Assembly: GCA_030426905.1 (NCBI GenBank)
Contig: JAUHXQ010000003.1
Span: 86,001 to 150,000 of the forward strand
Length of the DNA: 64,000 nucleotides
Direction of reading: 5' to 3'
From: Alphaproteobacteria bacterium
Lineage (GTDB): Bacteria > Pseudomonadota > Alphaproteobacteria > Rickettsiales > JABSSG01
Positions 8,485 through 17,736 of the stretch are shown here, one piece after another. The notes beneath the pieces are model-generated. The model was not told the origin of the DNA. It did not search any database and saw only the letters and a program-made list of their open reading frames with translations. The stretch's first letter is position 1; each line of letters starts with the position of its first letter. Made by a program: the position numbers and the translations under genes.

Positions 8485-11400
8485 ATGAATTTACATTATA
8501 TAGATATTGCCATAGTTGTTGGTTATTTAGTTTTTTGTATAATTATTGGTTTACTGAAATATGGTAAAATAAAAAATATTCGTGATTATACTTTGGGTAC
8601 TAAGAGCTTTCCTACCTCGGTACTGATTGCAACTACCTTTGCGACAGCTGTAAGTGCTAGACTAATTATTGGTAATATAGGAAAAGCATACGAATTGGGT
8701 TTTATTTTTATTACTTCTTTGGCTTTTGTTCCTATTAGTTGGCTTGTTACAGCAAAGATTTTTGCACCAAATTTAGAAAATTTCAAAAAGCTTAAGTTCA
8801 TGTCTTTAAGCGATATAATGGAGCATTGGTACGGTGATATTGGAAGGTGGGTTTCTAATGTTTTATCTGTAATTAAGACTATAGGGGTTATAACTGTTAG
8901 TGCCATAACTATAGGATATCTTTTGCATTACTTCTTTAATATTTCGGAGAATGTAGGAATGATTATTGGAGTTGCTGTAGTAACTCTTTATTCAGCTTTT
9001 GGAGGTATTGCTGCGGTTGCTTTTACAGACGTTTTCCAATTTTTAATATTTTTTATTGCTTTACCTATAGCATGTGCTAGCGGTTATGAAGCCAGCGGAG
9101 GGATTGAAAATATTGTTGCTAAACTTCCAAGAGAACATGTTGTAATTAATACAGACAAAATTGCTCTGTTTTTAAGCCTTATTCTTTTTTCCTCAGTACC
9201 AGATACAGCTATTCCCTATGTGCAAAGAGCTTTAATAACGAAAGATGAAAAGCAATTCATTATTAGTTTTAAAGCTGTAGGTCTATTAATGATCCCTATG
9301 TTATTGATAGCCTCTCTTATAGGGCTTATAACATACACAGCTAACCCTAATATCAACCCTAACACTGCTTTATATCATTTTATGGATTCTTTTTTATACA
9401 CAGGAATAAAAGGGCTACTAATCGCTGGGCTTCTGGCGGTAATTATGTCAACTCAGGATTCATATCTTAATACCACGAGTGCACTTATATCGCGAGATAT
9501 TTGTAAAAAAATATGGCCATCACTAACCGATAAACAAGAATTATTAATTGCACGTATTTCTTGTGTAACCATGTCTGCATTATCTGTTTTAGCAATCTTC
9601 TTTAAGACAGGTATATTAGATATTGCGTGGTTATCTAATAATTTTTGGATGCCTCTAGTGACATTCCCATTACTTGCAGGATTGCTTGGAATACGCATAA
9701 GCAACAAAAGCTTCAACATTCTAATTATACTATCGCTTTCAACGACCATTATAACTCGCTTTTTCACTGGTACTTTTGATACACGAAGCCTTGCAGTTGG
9801 AGTTATTACTTCGATGATTGTTTTGTTTTTGGGTAGTAGAAAATATAAAAAAGAGAACCCCCATCTATTTCCTGCAAAACTTATCAAAAAACCACTTGTA
9901 GAAAGGTTAAGCGCGGCAGCAAAAGTAAATAATTTCTCAATGACGATAATGCATATGATTAGTTTTATCTTGGCGATAAACTTCATTTTTGCAGCAGTAT
10001 TTATTAATGCACAATCTTTCTGTTTTATGAATGTAGCTTTTGTAGGAAGTAGTATAATATTTATTATGCTCTTATTAAGAGATAGCTGGAGTGATGAGTT
10101 AAAAAAATATATATCTCCTTTATGGAAAATGACTTTAATCTTTAGTCTACTTGCTATTCCATCCTATATATTATTTGCCACTAGCTTTAATTTTTTATGG
10201 ATACTCAATTTTGTGATGTCAGTAGCGCTTTTCTATGTTTTGACCAACGCGATACAGCTTATTCTATTACTGCCACTGTCGATGGTAGCTGCATATTTCA
10301 TAAACATTACAATGCCTTATGTTGGTTCTGAATTATTAACTGTTAAAATGTTGCCAATCTGTTCTTGCTTCTTTTTTATTATTGCAATCATGCAAAAAAT
10401 TTATAATGCGATATACATCAAAAAAGAGGTTATTTCTCAGTTGGAATATCTGGTAGATCAAAGAACAAAAGAGCTGAACCAAGCGCTTGATACAAAAGAA
10501 AGATTTTTGCGTAATGTCAGCCATGAAATCAGAACACCACTACATGTAATATTGGGCATGGCATCTGCTGTTAGAGATCAGTGGCATAAAATATCAGAAG
10601 ATAAAAAACAATCTTTGGTTGGGAAAATGGCAGATAGTGGAGATCAATTGATGGATCTGGTATCTAATATTTTAGATGTTTCGAAGATGTCTGCAGGGAA
10701 ATTCAGTGTTTATAAGGAAAAGCATGATTTTATTAAAATCACTAAAGAAACATTGGCAGAGTTTGAAAATCCTTTGAAAAAAGACTTCATCTCATTAGAT
10801 ACACAAAACCTAGATACAATTACCTGCAATTGCGATAAAGACCGTATTGCACAAGTGATCCGTAATCTTGTCTCCAATGCAACAAAGTACGGCAATAATA
10901 AACCTATTAATGTGCAAGTATCAGTGAAAGACGATCAGTATGTTGAACTACTTGTTATTGATCAGGGAGTTGGTGTTCCAGAGTCTGATCTAAAAAGAAT
11001 ATTTGACTCTTTTGAGGAAAGCACTAGAACGAGAACTAATGCTGGTGGAACAGGGCTTGGTCTTGCAATATCTAAAGAAATCATTGAATCTCATGATGGT
11101 AATATTTTTGTTAGAAACAATCAAAATGGAGGCGCAATTTTTGGTTTTAAAATTCCAGCTGCTGATGCCGAAATAGCAGATGATAAAATTATCAGCATAA
11201 AAACACAAAACTCCGATGAAAAAACAATTTTAATAGTAGATGATCAAAAATCAATCTTAGATACTGCAGAGTTAATTTTGCCTTCCTTTGGCTATAAAGT
11301 GCTTACCGCGGAAGGCGGGTTTGCAGCTCTTGAAGTGCTTAAAAAAGAAACACCAGATTTGATTTTGCTAGATGTGATGATGCCAGACTTAGGAGGCGCA

Positions 11401-11604
11401 GAAGTCCTAAGAGAAATAAGAAAATCAAGCAAATGGTGCAATATTCCAGTAATTATTCAAAGCGGCTACGATTCTATAAAGAATAAGGAGATAGCAGAAG
11501 TCCATAAATTAGGCATTCAAGGATTTATCACAAAGCCTTATAAAATAAAGCAGTTAAAAAAAGTGATAGACGAGATAACCTTGAACCTCAAAGTAGAAGC
11601 TTAA
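8485..11604 (+). CDS. Sodium:solute symporter fused to hybrid histidine kinase (CbrA-like)
   Basis: A 1039-residue membrane sensor. Residues 1 to about 460 form a PutP-type sodium:solute symporter (many membrane segments; STQDSYLNTTSALISRDI is a typical family segment). About residues 490-640 add further hydrophobic helices, followed by a short coiled-coil linker. The kinase core follows: HisKA with FLRNVSHEIRTPLH (phospho-acceptor His680), an ATPase domain with NLVSNATKYG and GGTGLGLAISKEI, and a receiver domain with ILIVDDQ and LILLDVMMPD (Asp963). The order matches CbrA-like sensors, which are thought to couple solute flux to signalling. No output regulator is adjacent, so the partner is unknown. 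Such fusions occur in Rickettsiales, from memory. Confidence 0.9.
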   Translation: MNLHYIDIAIVVGYLVFCIIIGLLKYGKIKNIRDYTLGTKSFPTSVLIATTFATAVSARLIIGNIGKAYELGFIFITSLAFVPISWLVTAKIFAPNLENFKKLKFMSLSDIMEHWYGDIGRWVSNVLSVIKTIGVITVSAITIGYLLHYFFNISENVGMIIGVAVVTLYSAFGGIAAVAFTDVFQFLIFFIALPIACASGYEASGGIENIVAKLPREHVVINTDKIALFLSLILFSSVPDTAIPYVQRALITKDEKQFIISFKAVGLLMIPMLLIASLIGLITYTANPNINPNTALYHFMDSFLYTGIKGLLIAGLLAVIMSTQDSYLNTTSALISRDICKKIWPSLTDKQELLIARISCVTMSALSVLAIFFKTGILDIAWLSNNFWMPLVTFPLLAGLLGIRISNKSFNILIILSLSTTIITRFFTGTFDTRSLAVGVITSMIVLFLGSRKYKKENPHLFPAKLIKKPLVERLSAAAKVNNFSMTIMHMISFILAINFIFAAVFINAQSFCFMNVAFVGSSIIFIMLLLRDSWSDELKKYISPLWKMTLIFSLLAIPSYILFATSFNFLWILNFVMSVALFYVLTNAIQLILLLPLSMVAAYFINITMPYVGSELLTVKMLPICSCFFFIIAIMQKIYNAIYIKKEVISQLEYLVDQRTKELNQALDTKERFLRNVSHEIRTPLHVILGMASAVRDQWHKISEDKKQSLVGKMADSGDQLMDLVSNILDVSKMSAGKFSVYKEKHDFIKITKETLAEFENPLKKDFISLDTQNLDTITCNCDKDRIAQVIRNLVSNATKYGNNKPINVQVSVKDDQYVELLVIDQGVGVPESDLKRIFDSFEESTRTRTNAGGTGLGLAISKEIIESHDGNIFVRNNQNGGAIFGFKIPAADAEIADDKIISIKTQNSDEKTILIVDDQKSILDTAELILPSFGYKVLTAEGGFAALEVLKKETPDLILLDVMMPDLGGAEVLREIRKSSKWCNIPVIIQSGYDSIKNKEIAEVHKLGIQGFITKPYKIKQLKKVIDEITLNLKVEA

Positions 11605-11637
11605 AGATATGAAGTAATATCATATAAGCTTAGAGAG

Positions 11638-12330
11638 GTGTTTTTGATTAGCTTTTTATATAAAATACAAGAAACAAAAAAGTATCTAACGACTTTATTT
11701 TACTCTTTTTTTCTTTGTATTCCAATTTTTTATACGTTTACAGTGAATGCAAAACTGTATTCTAATTCAGATAAAGAACCTCATAAAATAAACATACATC
11801 GCGAAATTATTACAGATAATTATCATTGGCTTAGGGATCAAAATTGGCCAATTATAAAGAATGATAAAATCATAAATCGCTTAGAGAAAGAGAATCAGCA
11901 TACTGAAGAATATTTTGCTCTTTACTCAAGGCAACAAGATATTTTGATCAAAGAAATAGCAAACAAGACTATAGAAGAAGATAGCACTTATCCAGTAAAG
12001 CACGGTAATTATTATTATTATTATAGACAATTTGCCAAAGGAAAAAACAATTTTATTATATGTGGTCATTTTGGAAAAGATGGTAGATATGATGATTTAA
12101 AAAAGAGAGCAACTATGTATAATTTCATTCTCCTAAATATAGGGATTTTCTGAAAAATGTGAAAAATTTAGTGGTAGAAGAACCAAAAGAGTTTTACTTA
12201 TTTATAAATGAAAAAAGAAGGTTAGGTCTTCACAAGCAAGAAGTTTTAGAGTAAGTAAATATCTTGACTTTCAAAGGACTTTCAATAATAATCAGGAAGA
12301 AAATGATTTAATAAATCATACCAAAATTTG
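11638..12330 (+). pseudogene. ptrB: Oligopeptidase B (S9 family) pseudogene
   Basis: The open part, 11638-12153 (171 codons), begins with a hydrophobic segment and then matches the N-terminus of oligopeptidase B: DNYHWLRDQNWP, a helical ENQHTEEYF region and STYPVKHGNYYYYYRQ. The family is about 700 residues long with a catalytic Ser-Asp-His domain at the C-terminus, which is absent. Downstream, another frame at 12156-12255 reads FYLFINEKRRLGLHKQEVLE, resembling the middle of the propeller just before the catalytic domain. The gene therefore carries a large internal deletion, frame breaks and loss of the catalytic part. Confidence 0.75.
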
Positions 12331-12415
12331 GTTTGAGGTTAGATGGTCGGGTGTTTTTATCTATCTGCTTTGCCATTGAAATAATAATTGTATACCATTA
12401 TTTAAAGATGAATCT

Positions 12416-13084
12416 ATGTTAACAGGTCCTGAAATACGTCCAAGAAGTGGTAATCCTCCAAAGAGGATCATTCTTTTATTCCATGGTCTTGGAGTTAGTG
12501 GCTATAACTTAATAGATATAGCGGGAGTGATGAATAGGTTTATTCCAGATACACATTTTATTGCTCCTAATGCACCTTATCCTTATGATCTAGGAACTGC
12601 ATCACCTAATGAATATCAATGGTTTAGTAGGAGACTGAGAACAGAAGAAGCAGCAGTTGAAGGTTTAAGAAATTTAGAGCCAATAGTTAATGAATTCGTT
12701 GATAAGCAGCTGGAAAAATTTGGTTTAAAGGAAGAGAATATGGCAGTTTTAGGTTTTTCTCAAGGAACTATGGTAGCTCTACATTGTTTTTTGCGTAGGT
12801 CTAAGCCAATTGCATTGATTGCTGGTTTTTCTGGTAGTTTGATTGCGCCGCAATTACTCTCGAAAGAGTTAAAATCGAAGCCACCAGTTGTATTATTCCA
12901 TGGTGAAGATGATGAAGTGTTGCCTATTAATTTGATGTATGATGCAGGCAAAGCATTGAAAGATGCAGGTATTGATGTCGAAACTCATTCTTATAGTAAT
13001 TTAGCTCATTCAATTGGTCAGGAAGGTTTTGAGAAAGCGATAGATAAATTCAAAGAAGTGCTGAAGATTTCAACGAACAATTAA
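12416..13084 (+). CDS. Phospholipase/carboxylesterase family alpha/beta hydrolase
   Basis: A 222-residue cytoplasmic serine hydrolase with the oxyanion-hole motif ILLFHGLGVSG, the nucleophile elbow LGFSQGTM (Ser), the acid in FHGEDDEVLP and the histidine in NLAHSIGQEG. This is the YpfH/acyl-protein thioesterase-like family, which hydrolyses short acyl esters or lysophospholipids; the true substrate is not predictable. The length is normal for the family. It follows the decayed oligopeptidase gene and precedes an MFS carrier by 106 bases, probably as its own transcription unit. Confidence 0.85.
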   Translation: MLTGPEIRPRSGNPPKRIILLFHGLGVSGYNLIDIAGVMNRFIPDTHFIAPNAPYPYDLGTASPNEYQWFSRRLRTEEAAVEGLRNLEPIVNEFVDKQLEKFGLKEENMAVLGFSQGTMVALHCFLRRSKPIALIAGFSGSLIAPQLLSKELKSKPPVVLFHGEDDEVLPINLMYDAGKALKDAGIDVETHSYSNLAHSIGQEGFEKAIDKFKEVLKISTNN

Positions 13085-13190
13085 GCTAAGCTTACTATTC
13101 TTTTTCTTAGAATAAACTCCAATATTGAATAAAACTCACTAATAATCTATTATACCGGTATTTAAAATTGCAGTTTTTGAGTATAGATTA

Positions 13191-14480
13191 ATGTCTATTG
13201 TAAAAAAGAAAAAAGAAACTAGAGCAGCAATGGTAGGTACCGCTCTAGAATATTATGATATGTCGCTATATGGTTTTATGGCGCCTTTGCTGATAGATAT
13301 TTTTTTACCAACATTTGACAAAATCAATGCATTAATATTAACTTTTATTTTTCCAATAATAAGTTTGATAATAAGACCTATAGGTGCTTTAGTAGTAGGT
13401 AAAGCTGGGGACAAACACGGTAGGCGAGTTGGGCTTATTATCAGTATTGGTGGGATGACGATTGCTACAGGCATGATAGGTTTACTTCCTACATACGATA
13501 CTATTGGCATTGCAGCTCCAATTTTATTTATAATATTACGAAGTTTACAAGGTTTTTTTATGGCTGGCGAATATAATGGTGGTGCAATTTTAGCTTTAGA
13601 GCATAGTCCCAGCAGCTCAAGAGGATATATTAGTGGATTATATAGCCTTTATACTGTATTTGGCATTTCAATTTCTGCTGTAGTATGCACAATTACCTCT
13701 TACTTACCGAAAGAGTATTGGCGTCTTCCGTTTATTATAGGGTGTGTTACTGGAATAATAGGTCTGTATCTTAGGAAGCATATGGCTGAAAGCCCCCAAT
13801 TTATGGAGAGCAAGCATTTACAAGATATTCCTCTGAAAAACTTGTTTGGCAAGTATAAGGCTATCTTATCGGTTATCAGTGTGGCAGGCTTATTTAGTGG
13901 TTTGTATACTTTGCCTACTATATTAATGAATTCTCTTTTACCTCTCACTACTTCGTACAATATATCCACTATTATGTTTATAAACAGTATTACTACCACA
14001 TTATATATGTTTACTTTTCCTCTTTTTGGTTATTTAGCTGATAAATTATCCTATCATAAGCAAATGATTATTGGCTCTTTACTAGTGTTTTTTCTATCTT
14101 ATCCTTTAGTTTCTATGATATCTTTCAATAATCTTGTATATATATTTATAATGAAACTTTGTTTTGCTTTATTAACTGCATTTATTGGCGCTCCTTTTCA
14201 TGCCTGGGTACAGTCATTATTTCAAACTAAGGAGAGATATGCGGCCATTTCGTTTAGCCATGCTGTAGGATCACAGTTGGGAGGACTTATGGTACCTTTG
14301 AGTTTGTGGGCTTGGAAAAACACCAATTCTGTATTTGCAGTGTATGTTATTCTGATGGTGTTGGCATTTGTGGCATTAGTTTCTTTATGTTACCAATATC
14401 GTGTTAGAAAACATCAAAAAGAGTATAAAAAATTATCGCCTTATGGTTGTATTGAGCAGACACAAACTTCCCAAACTTAG
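13191..14480 (+). CDS. MFS transporter, ProP-like metabolite:proton symporter
   Basis: A 429-residue inner-membrane carrier with about 12 hydrophobic segments. The opening TALEYYDMSLYGFMAPLL and the loop 2-3 motif GKAGDKHGRRVG are characteristic of the metabolite:H+ symporter branch that includes the proline/betaine carrier ProP. Rickettsiales carry several ProP paralogues, probably importing host osmolytes or amino acids; the substrate here cannot be read from sequence. There is no long C-terminal coiled coil like that of E. coli ProP. The gene is convergent with the NUDIX gene. Confidence 0.85.
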   Translation: MSIVKKKKETRAAMVGTALEYYDMSLYGFMAPLLIDIFLPTFDKINALILTFIFPIISLIIRPIGALVVGKAGDKHGRRVGLIISIGGMTIATGMIGLLPTYDTIGIAAPILFIILRSLQGFFMAGEYNGGAILALEHSPSSSRGYISGLYSLYTVFGISISAVVCTITSYLPKEYWRLPFIIGCVTGIIGLYLRKHMAESPQFMESKHLQDIPLKNLFGKYKAILSVISVAGLFSGLYTLPTILMNSLLPLTTSYNISTIMFINSITTTLYMFTFPLFGYLADKLSYHKQMIIGSLLVFFLSYPLVSMISFNNLVYIFIMKLCFALLTAFIGAPFHAWVQSLFQTKERYAAISFSHAVGSQLGGLMVPLSLWAWKNTNSVFAVYVILMVLAFVALVSLCYQYRVRKHQKEYKKLSPYGCIEQTQTSQT

Positions 14481-14518
14481 TTCTATGAGAAATCATACAA
14501 TCATTTTTCTTACTCAGA

Positions 14519-15076
14519 TTAAGGATAAAATATGGATTTTGCTAGTTTTTTTAACATACGAATTATAGAGTCATTAACAGTAGGAAAATTTTGAGCATCT
14601 TTTTTGACCCATCTTAGCTCTTTTGATTCTTTGTTTTTACGAAAATCATTATTATCGTATGCATGTAATAGAAATCTGATATCAAAATGATAATGAGCCT
14701 CATCTTGTTTTCTAGGTGGTATTAAATGAATATCTAAGTCAAAAATTTCTGAGCGCAAGGGTTTTATTTTATCTATACCAGACTCTTCTCTTGCTTCTTT
14801 GATCGCAACATTCAATATGTTTGTATCTCCATCGCAATGACCACCAAGTTGCATCCATTTATCTAATTTGGTATGATGCATTAACAATATATGAGTTAAT
14901 TCTTTATTTAAAAGAAATGCGGATGCAGTAAAATGCCCTACTCTACAACTTCTTAGAAAACAGTCTTCGCAGGTAGAAATTAGATTTATCATAAGTTGTT
15001 TATATACTAATTCTTCTTTAAAATCAGAATGGTAATTTTTTAATAAATTGTAAGTGTATCTAAAATCTGAGTTCAT
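14519..15076 (-). CDS. NUDIX hydrolase
   Basis: A 185-residue protein with the NUDIX box variant LGGHCDGDTNILNVAIKEAR followed by EESGI. The REESG end of the box, whose glutamates bind the metal, is intact, while the usual early glutamate is replaced, a variation common in the GGHxDGD subgroup. NUDIX enzymes hydrolyse nucleoside diphosphates linked to another moiety. An N-terminal region of about 45 residues with CEDCFLRSCRVGHF precedes the fold. It is convergent with the MFS gene; the next gene upstream, on the same strand, is separated by 115 AT-rich bases. Confidence 0.85.
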   Translation of the reverse strand: MNSDFRYTYNLLKNYHSDFKEELVYKQLMINLISTCEDCFLRSCRVGHFTASAFLLNKELTHILLMHHTKLDKWMQLGGHCDGDTNILNVAIKEAREESGIDKIKPLRSEIFDLDIHLIPPRKQDEAHYHFDIRFLLHAYDNNDFRKNKESKELRWVKKDAQNFPTVNDSIIRMLKKLAKSIFYP

Positions 15077-15191
15077 AAAATAATAGAGTTTATATTAAAT
15101 AATTTTCTATAATTTAAACAGTCTTATAACTATAAACAAGCTGTTTTTTACACCTGAAATGTTTTGGTTTAATTTAGAATTTCGAATGAAA

Positions 15192-16145
15192 TCACAATTT
15201 TTTACCTAAATCTATTTTTTGACCCATGTTTAACCCATCGTTATCTTCAAAATACATTTCTTGGTAGCCTAATTTTTTATAAAATACAACTGCATCATCT
15301 GTATGAAGATAAATTTTTGCAACCCCCTTACTTTTTATCCATTTTTCTATTAGCATCAGCAGATGCTTTCCATAACCCTTACCTTGTGAGTGCTTATCAA
15401 TAGCAATAGAGCGTAAAATGCAATAATCGCTATTTTTGAATTCAACTTGTGCAATACCAATGATTTTAGTTCCTTTGTATAATACTAAGTGGTTATGATT
15501 TGGGTCGGATATAGTTCGGTGACTAGGATCATAAACAAGATTTTCTATAGTATCGAATATTTCTTTTTTCCTAATTCGATGATATTCTGTCCATTCATCT
15601 TGGTGTACGCAGATTCTCAGACAAATACCACTAAATTTTGCTTGCTTTAGTATATTTTTTATAAATTTATTTTTTGCTAATGTATATCCTACAAAAAATT
15701 GTTTATGTTTATAGTGAGAAGACTCGTCCTTTATTAGGTTATATTTTAGTTGCATATACTCTTCACATAACTTAGGAGATTTTCGTAAGTAATCTCTAAA
15801 TAGTAAATTAAGTTCAATTTCGGGATTTCCTTCTTCATAAACATGTAGATTAAATTCAGGGTTGGTATCTTTTTTCCTAAAATAGAGACGAAACGGGATA
15901 TTAAGCTCTCCTCTATAGCAATAGCCTATAGATTCAAGAATTGAGATTGCATTATGGTTACTCTTTAGCACAACGATAATATCAATTTTAGGCTTAGCAG
16001 CAAGACCTTCAACAGAGGTAGAACCTATATGATGTATAGCTATACAGTTAGTTCCAAATGCGTCGTGGATTATTTTTGCTTCTTTTGCAAATATTGATGG
16101 CCATTCTATATTGTAATCTGCAATAACAATATTATAATTTTTCAT
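15192..16145 (-). CDS. GrpB-family nucleotidyltransferase-like protein fused to GNAT acetyltransferase
   Basis: A 317-residue fusion. Residues 1-165 are a GrpB/UPF0157 domain, a nucleotidyltransferase-like fold: DYNIEWPSIFAKEA, then HHIGSTSVEGLAAKPKIDI, whose GST and DI residues form the expected active-site pattern, and YTLAKNKFIK near its end. Residues 170-317 are a GNAT acetyltransferase: IAIDKHSQGKGYGKHLL is the acetyl-CoA binding motif and AVVFYKKLGYQEM the C-terminal motif. Stand-alone versions of both domains are common; their joint substrate is unknown. The gene is divergent from the rdgB-like gene, with a short shared promoter region. Confidence 0.85.
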   Translation of the reverse strand: MKNYNIVIADYNIEWPSIFAKEAKIIHDAFGTNCIAIHHIGSTSVEGLAAKPKIDIIVVLKSNHNAISILESIGYCYRGELNIPFRLYFRKKDTNPEFNLHVYEEGNPEIELNLLFRDYLRKSPKLCEEYMQLKYNLIKDESSHYKHKQFFVGYTLAKNKFIKNILKQAKFSGICLRICVHQDEWTEYHRIRKKEIFDTIENLVYDPSHRTISDPNHNHLVLYKGTKIIGIAQVEFKNSDYCILRSIAIDKHSQGKGYGKHLLMLIEKWIKSKGVAKIYLHTDDAVVFYKKLGYQEMYFEDNDGLNMGQKIDLGKKL

Positions 16146-16215
16146 TACATATGGTAGTTTTATGTTATTATAGCGTAATTATTATAACTCTGCTATAGAC
16201 GGAATGATTAGAGAT

Positions 16216-16812
16216 ATGCAATTATTAATAGCAACAACAAATATTAATAAACTTCGAGAATATAATTATATTTTTGCAGGTTCTGATTTAGAATTAACAT
16301 CACTTGCTAATTATCCAGAAGTATCAGCTCCTGAAGAAAATGCTAATACATATAAGGAGAATGCTTTGATCAAAGCAGAGTATTATTTTGAGAAATTTAA
16401 GCAGCCATTATTAGTTGATGATTCAGGTTTATCTATTGATGATTTAGATGGAAAGCCAGGGGTGCATTCAGCTAGAATGCTAAGTGTGTATAATAAAGAT
16501 GGAAATTTTACTGAATTAAAAAATTTACTACATACGAGAAGTCCGGGGAAAAAAGAATTTGCAGCTAGATTTACTTGTCATATAATTTATAAAGATCAAA
16601 GAAAAACTGAGCATTTTAATGCTTATAGAGAAGGAAAAGTTGTTTTTCCACCACGAGGAACAAACAAACATGCATTTGGATATAATCCAATATTTGTGGC
16701 AGAAGGATTAACAATTACTGTAGCTGAGATGGACATTGAAACAAAATTAAAATACAGTCCTCGTGCACTTGCAGGAAAACAAGCTAGATTATCTCTAAAT
16801 TTAAAATCTTAA
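16216..16812 (+). CDS. rdgB: RdgB/HAM1-family nucleotide pyrophosphatase with altered base-binding residues
   Basis: The family removes ITP, XTP and dITP from the nucleotide pool by hydrolysis to monophosphates. The protein has the family N-terminus (LIATTNINKLREY), the catalytic DDSGLSIDDLDGKPGVHSAR segment and a FGYNPIF motif. Two usually invariant base-recognition positions differ: FGYDPIF reads FGYNPIF, and the C-terminal SHR reads SPR. I prefer the ATG at 16216 because the resulting MQLLIATTN start aligns with E. coli RdgB; an in-frame ATG at 16204 is possible. The ABC transporter ATPase gene follows four bases later, so the three genes to 18504 are probably one operon. Confidence 0.85.
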   Translation: MQLLIATTNINKLREYNYIFAGSDLELTSLANYPEVSAPEENANTYKENALIKAEYYFEKFKQPLLVDDSGLSIDDLDGKPGVHSARMLSVYNKDGNFTELKNLLHTRSPGKKEFAARFTCHIIYKDQRKTEHFNAYREGKVVFPPRGTNKHAFGYNPIFVAEGLTITVAEMDIETKLKYSPRALAGKQARLSLNLKS

Positions 16813-16816
16813 CTAG

Positions 16817-17731
16817 ATGACATCATTAGCTCTTAAAGTAACAAATTTGACTAAATTATACCCAAACGGAGTCAAGGCTTTGGATGGGTTAAATATTTCA
16901 GTAAAAGAAAATAGCTTTCTTGCTCTGCTCGGGAAGAATGGAGCTGGGAAAACTACTTTTATTGGTATAATAAGTTCGCTTATCAAGAAAAGCTCAGGTC
17001 AAGTTACGGTGAGAGGTCAAGACTTAGATAAAAATATCAACAAGATCAAAAAATTTATTGGTATTGTGCCTCAAGAGCTTAATTTACCTGTGTTTGAAAA
17101 GTCAATGCAAGTGCTGATCAATCAAGCAGGTTATTTTGGTATCCCATATAAAATTGCTAAAGAAAGAGCTTATAAATACCTATTGATGCTTGATTTGTGG
17201 CATAAACACGATAGTGTAGTTCGAACTCTATCAGGCGGTATGAAGAGGAGGTTAATGCTTGCTAGAGCATTGATGCATCAACCATCAATCTTATTTTTAG
17301 ATGAGCCAACTGTTGGTGTAGATATAGAAGTTCGTTATAAAATTTGGAATTTTTTACAATCATTACATAAAGAAGGTAAAACTATCTTTTTAACTACTCA
17401 TTACCTGGAAGAGGCAGAAAAGCTTTGTGATAGTCTTGCTATTATTGACAAAGGTAAAATTTTGCTACATGAAAAAATGTCTAGTATTTTAACAACTAGT
17501 AGCAGCAGCAGTATTGTTCTTGATATAGACAAAATAGATGTAGGCTCTGAGATTTTTACTAAAAGTGATCAAGTTAAATTCATTGATGACTACACTATAG
17601 AAATTAATTCTAGCAAAGAAAATATCAATGATATTTTACAAAAACTTATAAAGCTAAAAGTCAAAATTAACAATATCAGACAACAACAAAGTTCATTAGA
17701 ACAATTCTTTAACAATATAGCAAATAAATAA
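16817..17731 (+). CDS. ABC-2 type transporter, ATP-binding subunit
   Basis: A 304-residue ATPase with Walker A GKNGAGKTT, Q-loop PQELNLP, signature LSGGMKRRLMLARAL, Walker B ILFLDEPTVGVD and switch histidine TTHYLEE. The C-terminal 80 residues form the extra domain found in drug, polysaccharide or lipid exporters of the NodI/YadG type. It works with the membrane subunit that starts five bases after its stop. Exported substrate is unknown. Confidence 0.92.
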   Translation: MTSLALKVTNLTKLYPNGVKALDGLNISVKENSFLALLGKNGAGKTTFIGIISSLIKKSSGQVTVRGQDLDKNINKIKKFIGIVPQELNLPVFEKSMQVLINQAGYFGIPYKIAKERAYKYLLMLDLWHKHDSVVRTLSGGMKRRLMLARALMHQPSILFLDEPTVGVDIEVRYKIWNFLQSLHKEGKTIFLTTHYLEEAEKLCDSLAIIDKGKILLHEKMSSILTTSSSSSIVLDIDKIDVGSEIFTKSDQVKFIDDYTIEINSSKENINDILQKLIKLKVKINNIRQQQSSLEQFFNNIANK

Positions 17732-17736
17732 TAAAC

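Noticed and set aside
9453-9986. 177-codon minus-strand frame inside the transporter-kinase gene
   Set aside because: Its codons are antisense to conserved membrane helices; no recognisable protein.
12760-12951. Short minus-strand frame in the carboxylesterase gene
   Set aside because: Antisense shadow of the catalytic region.
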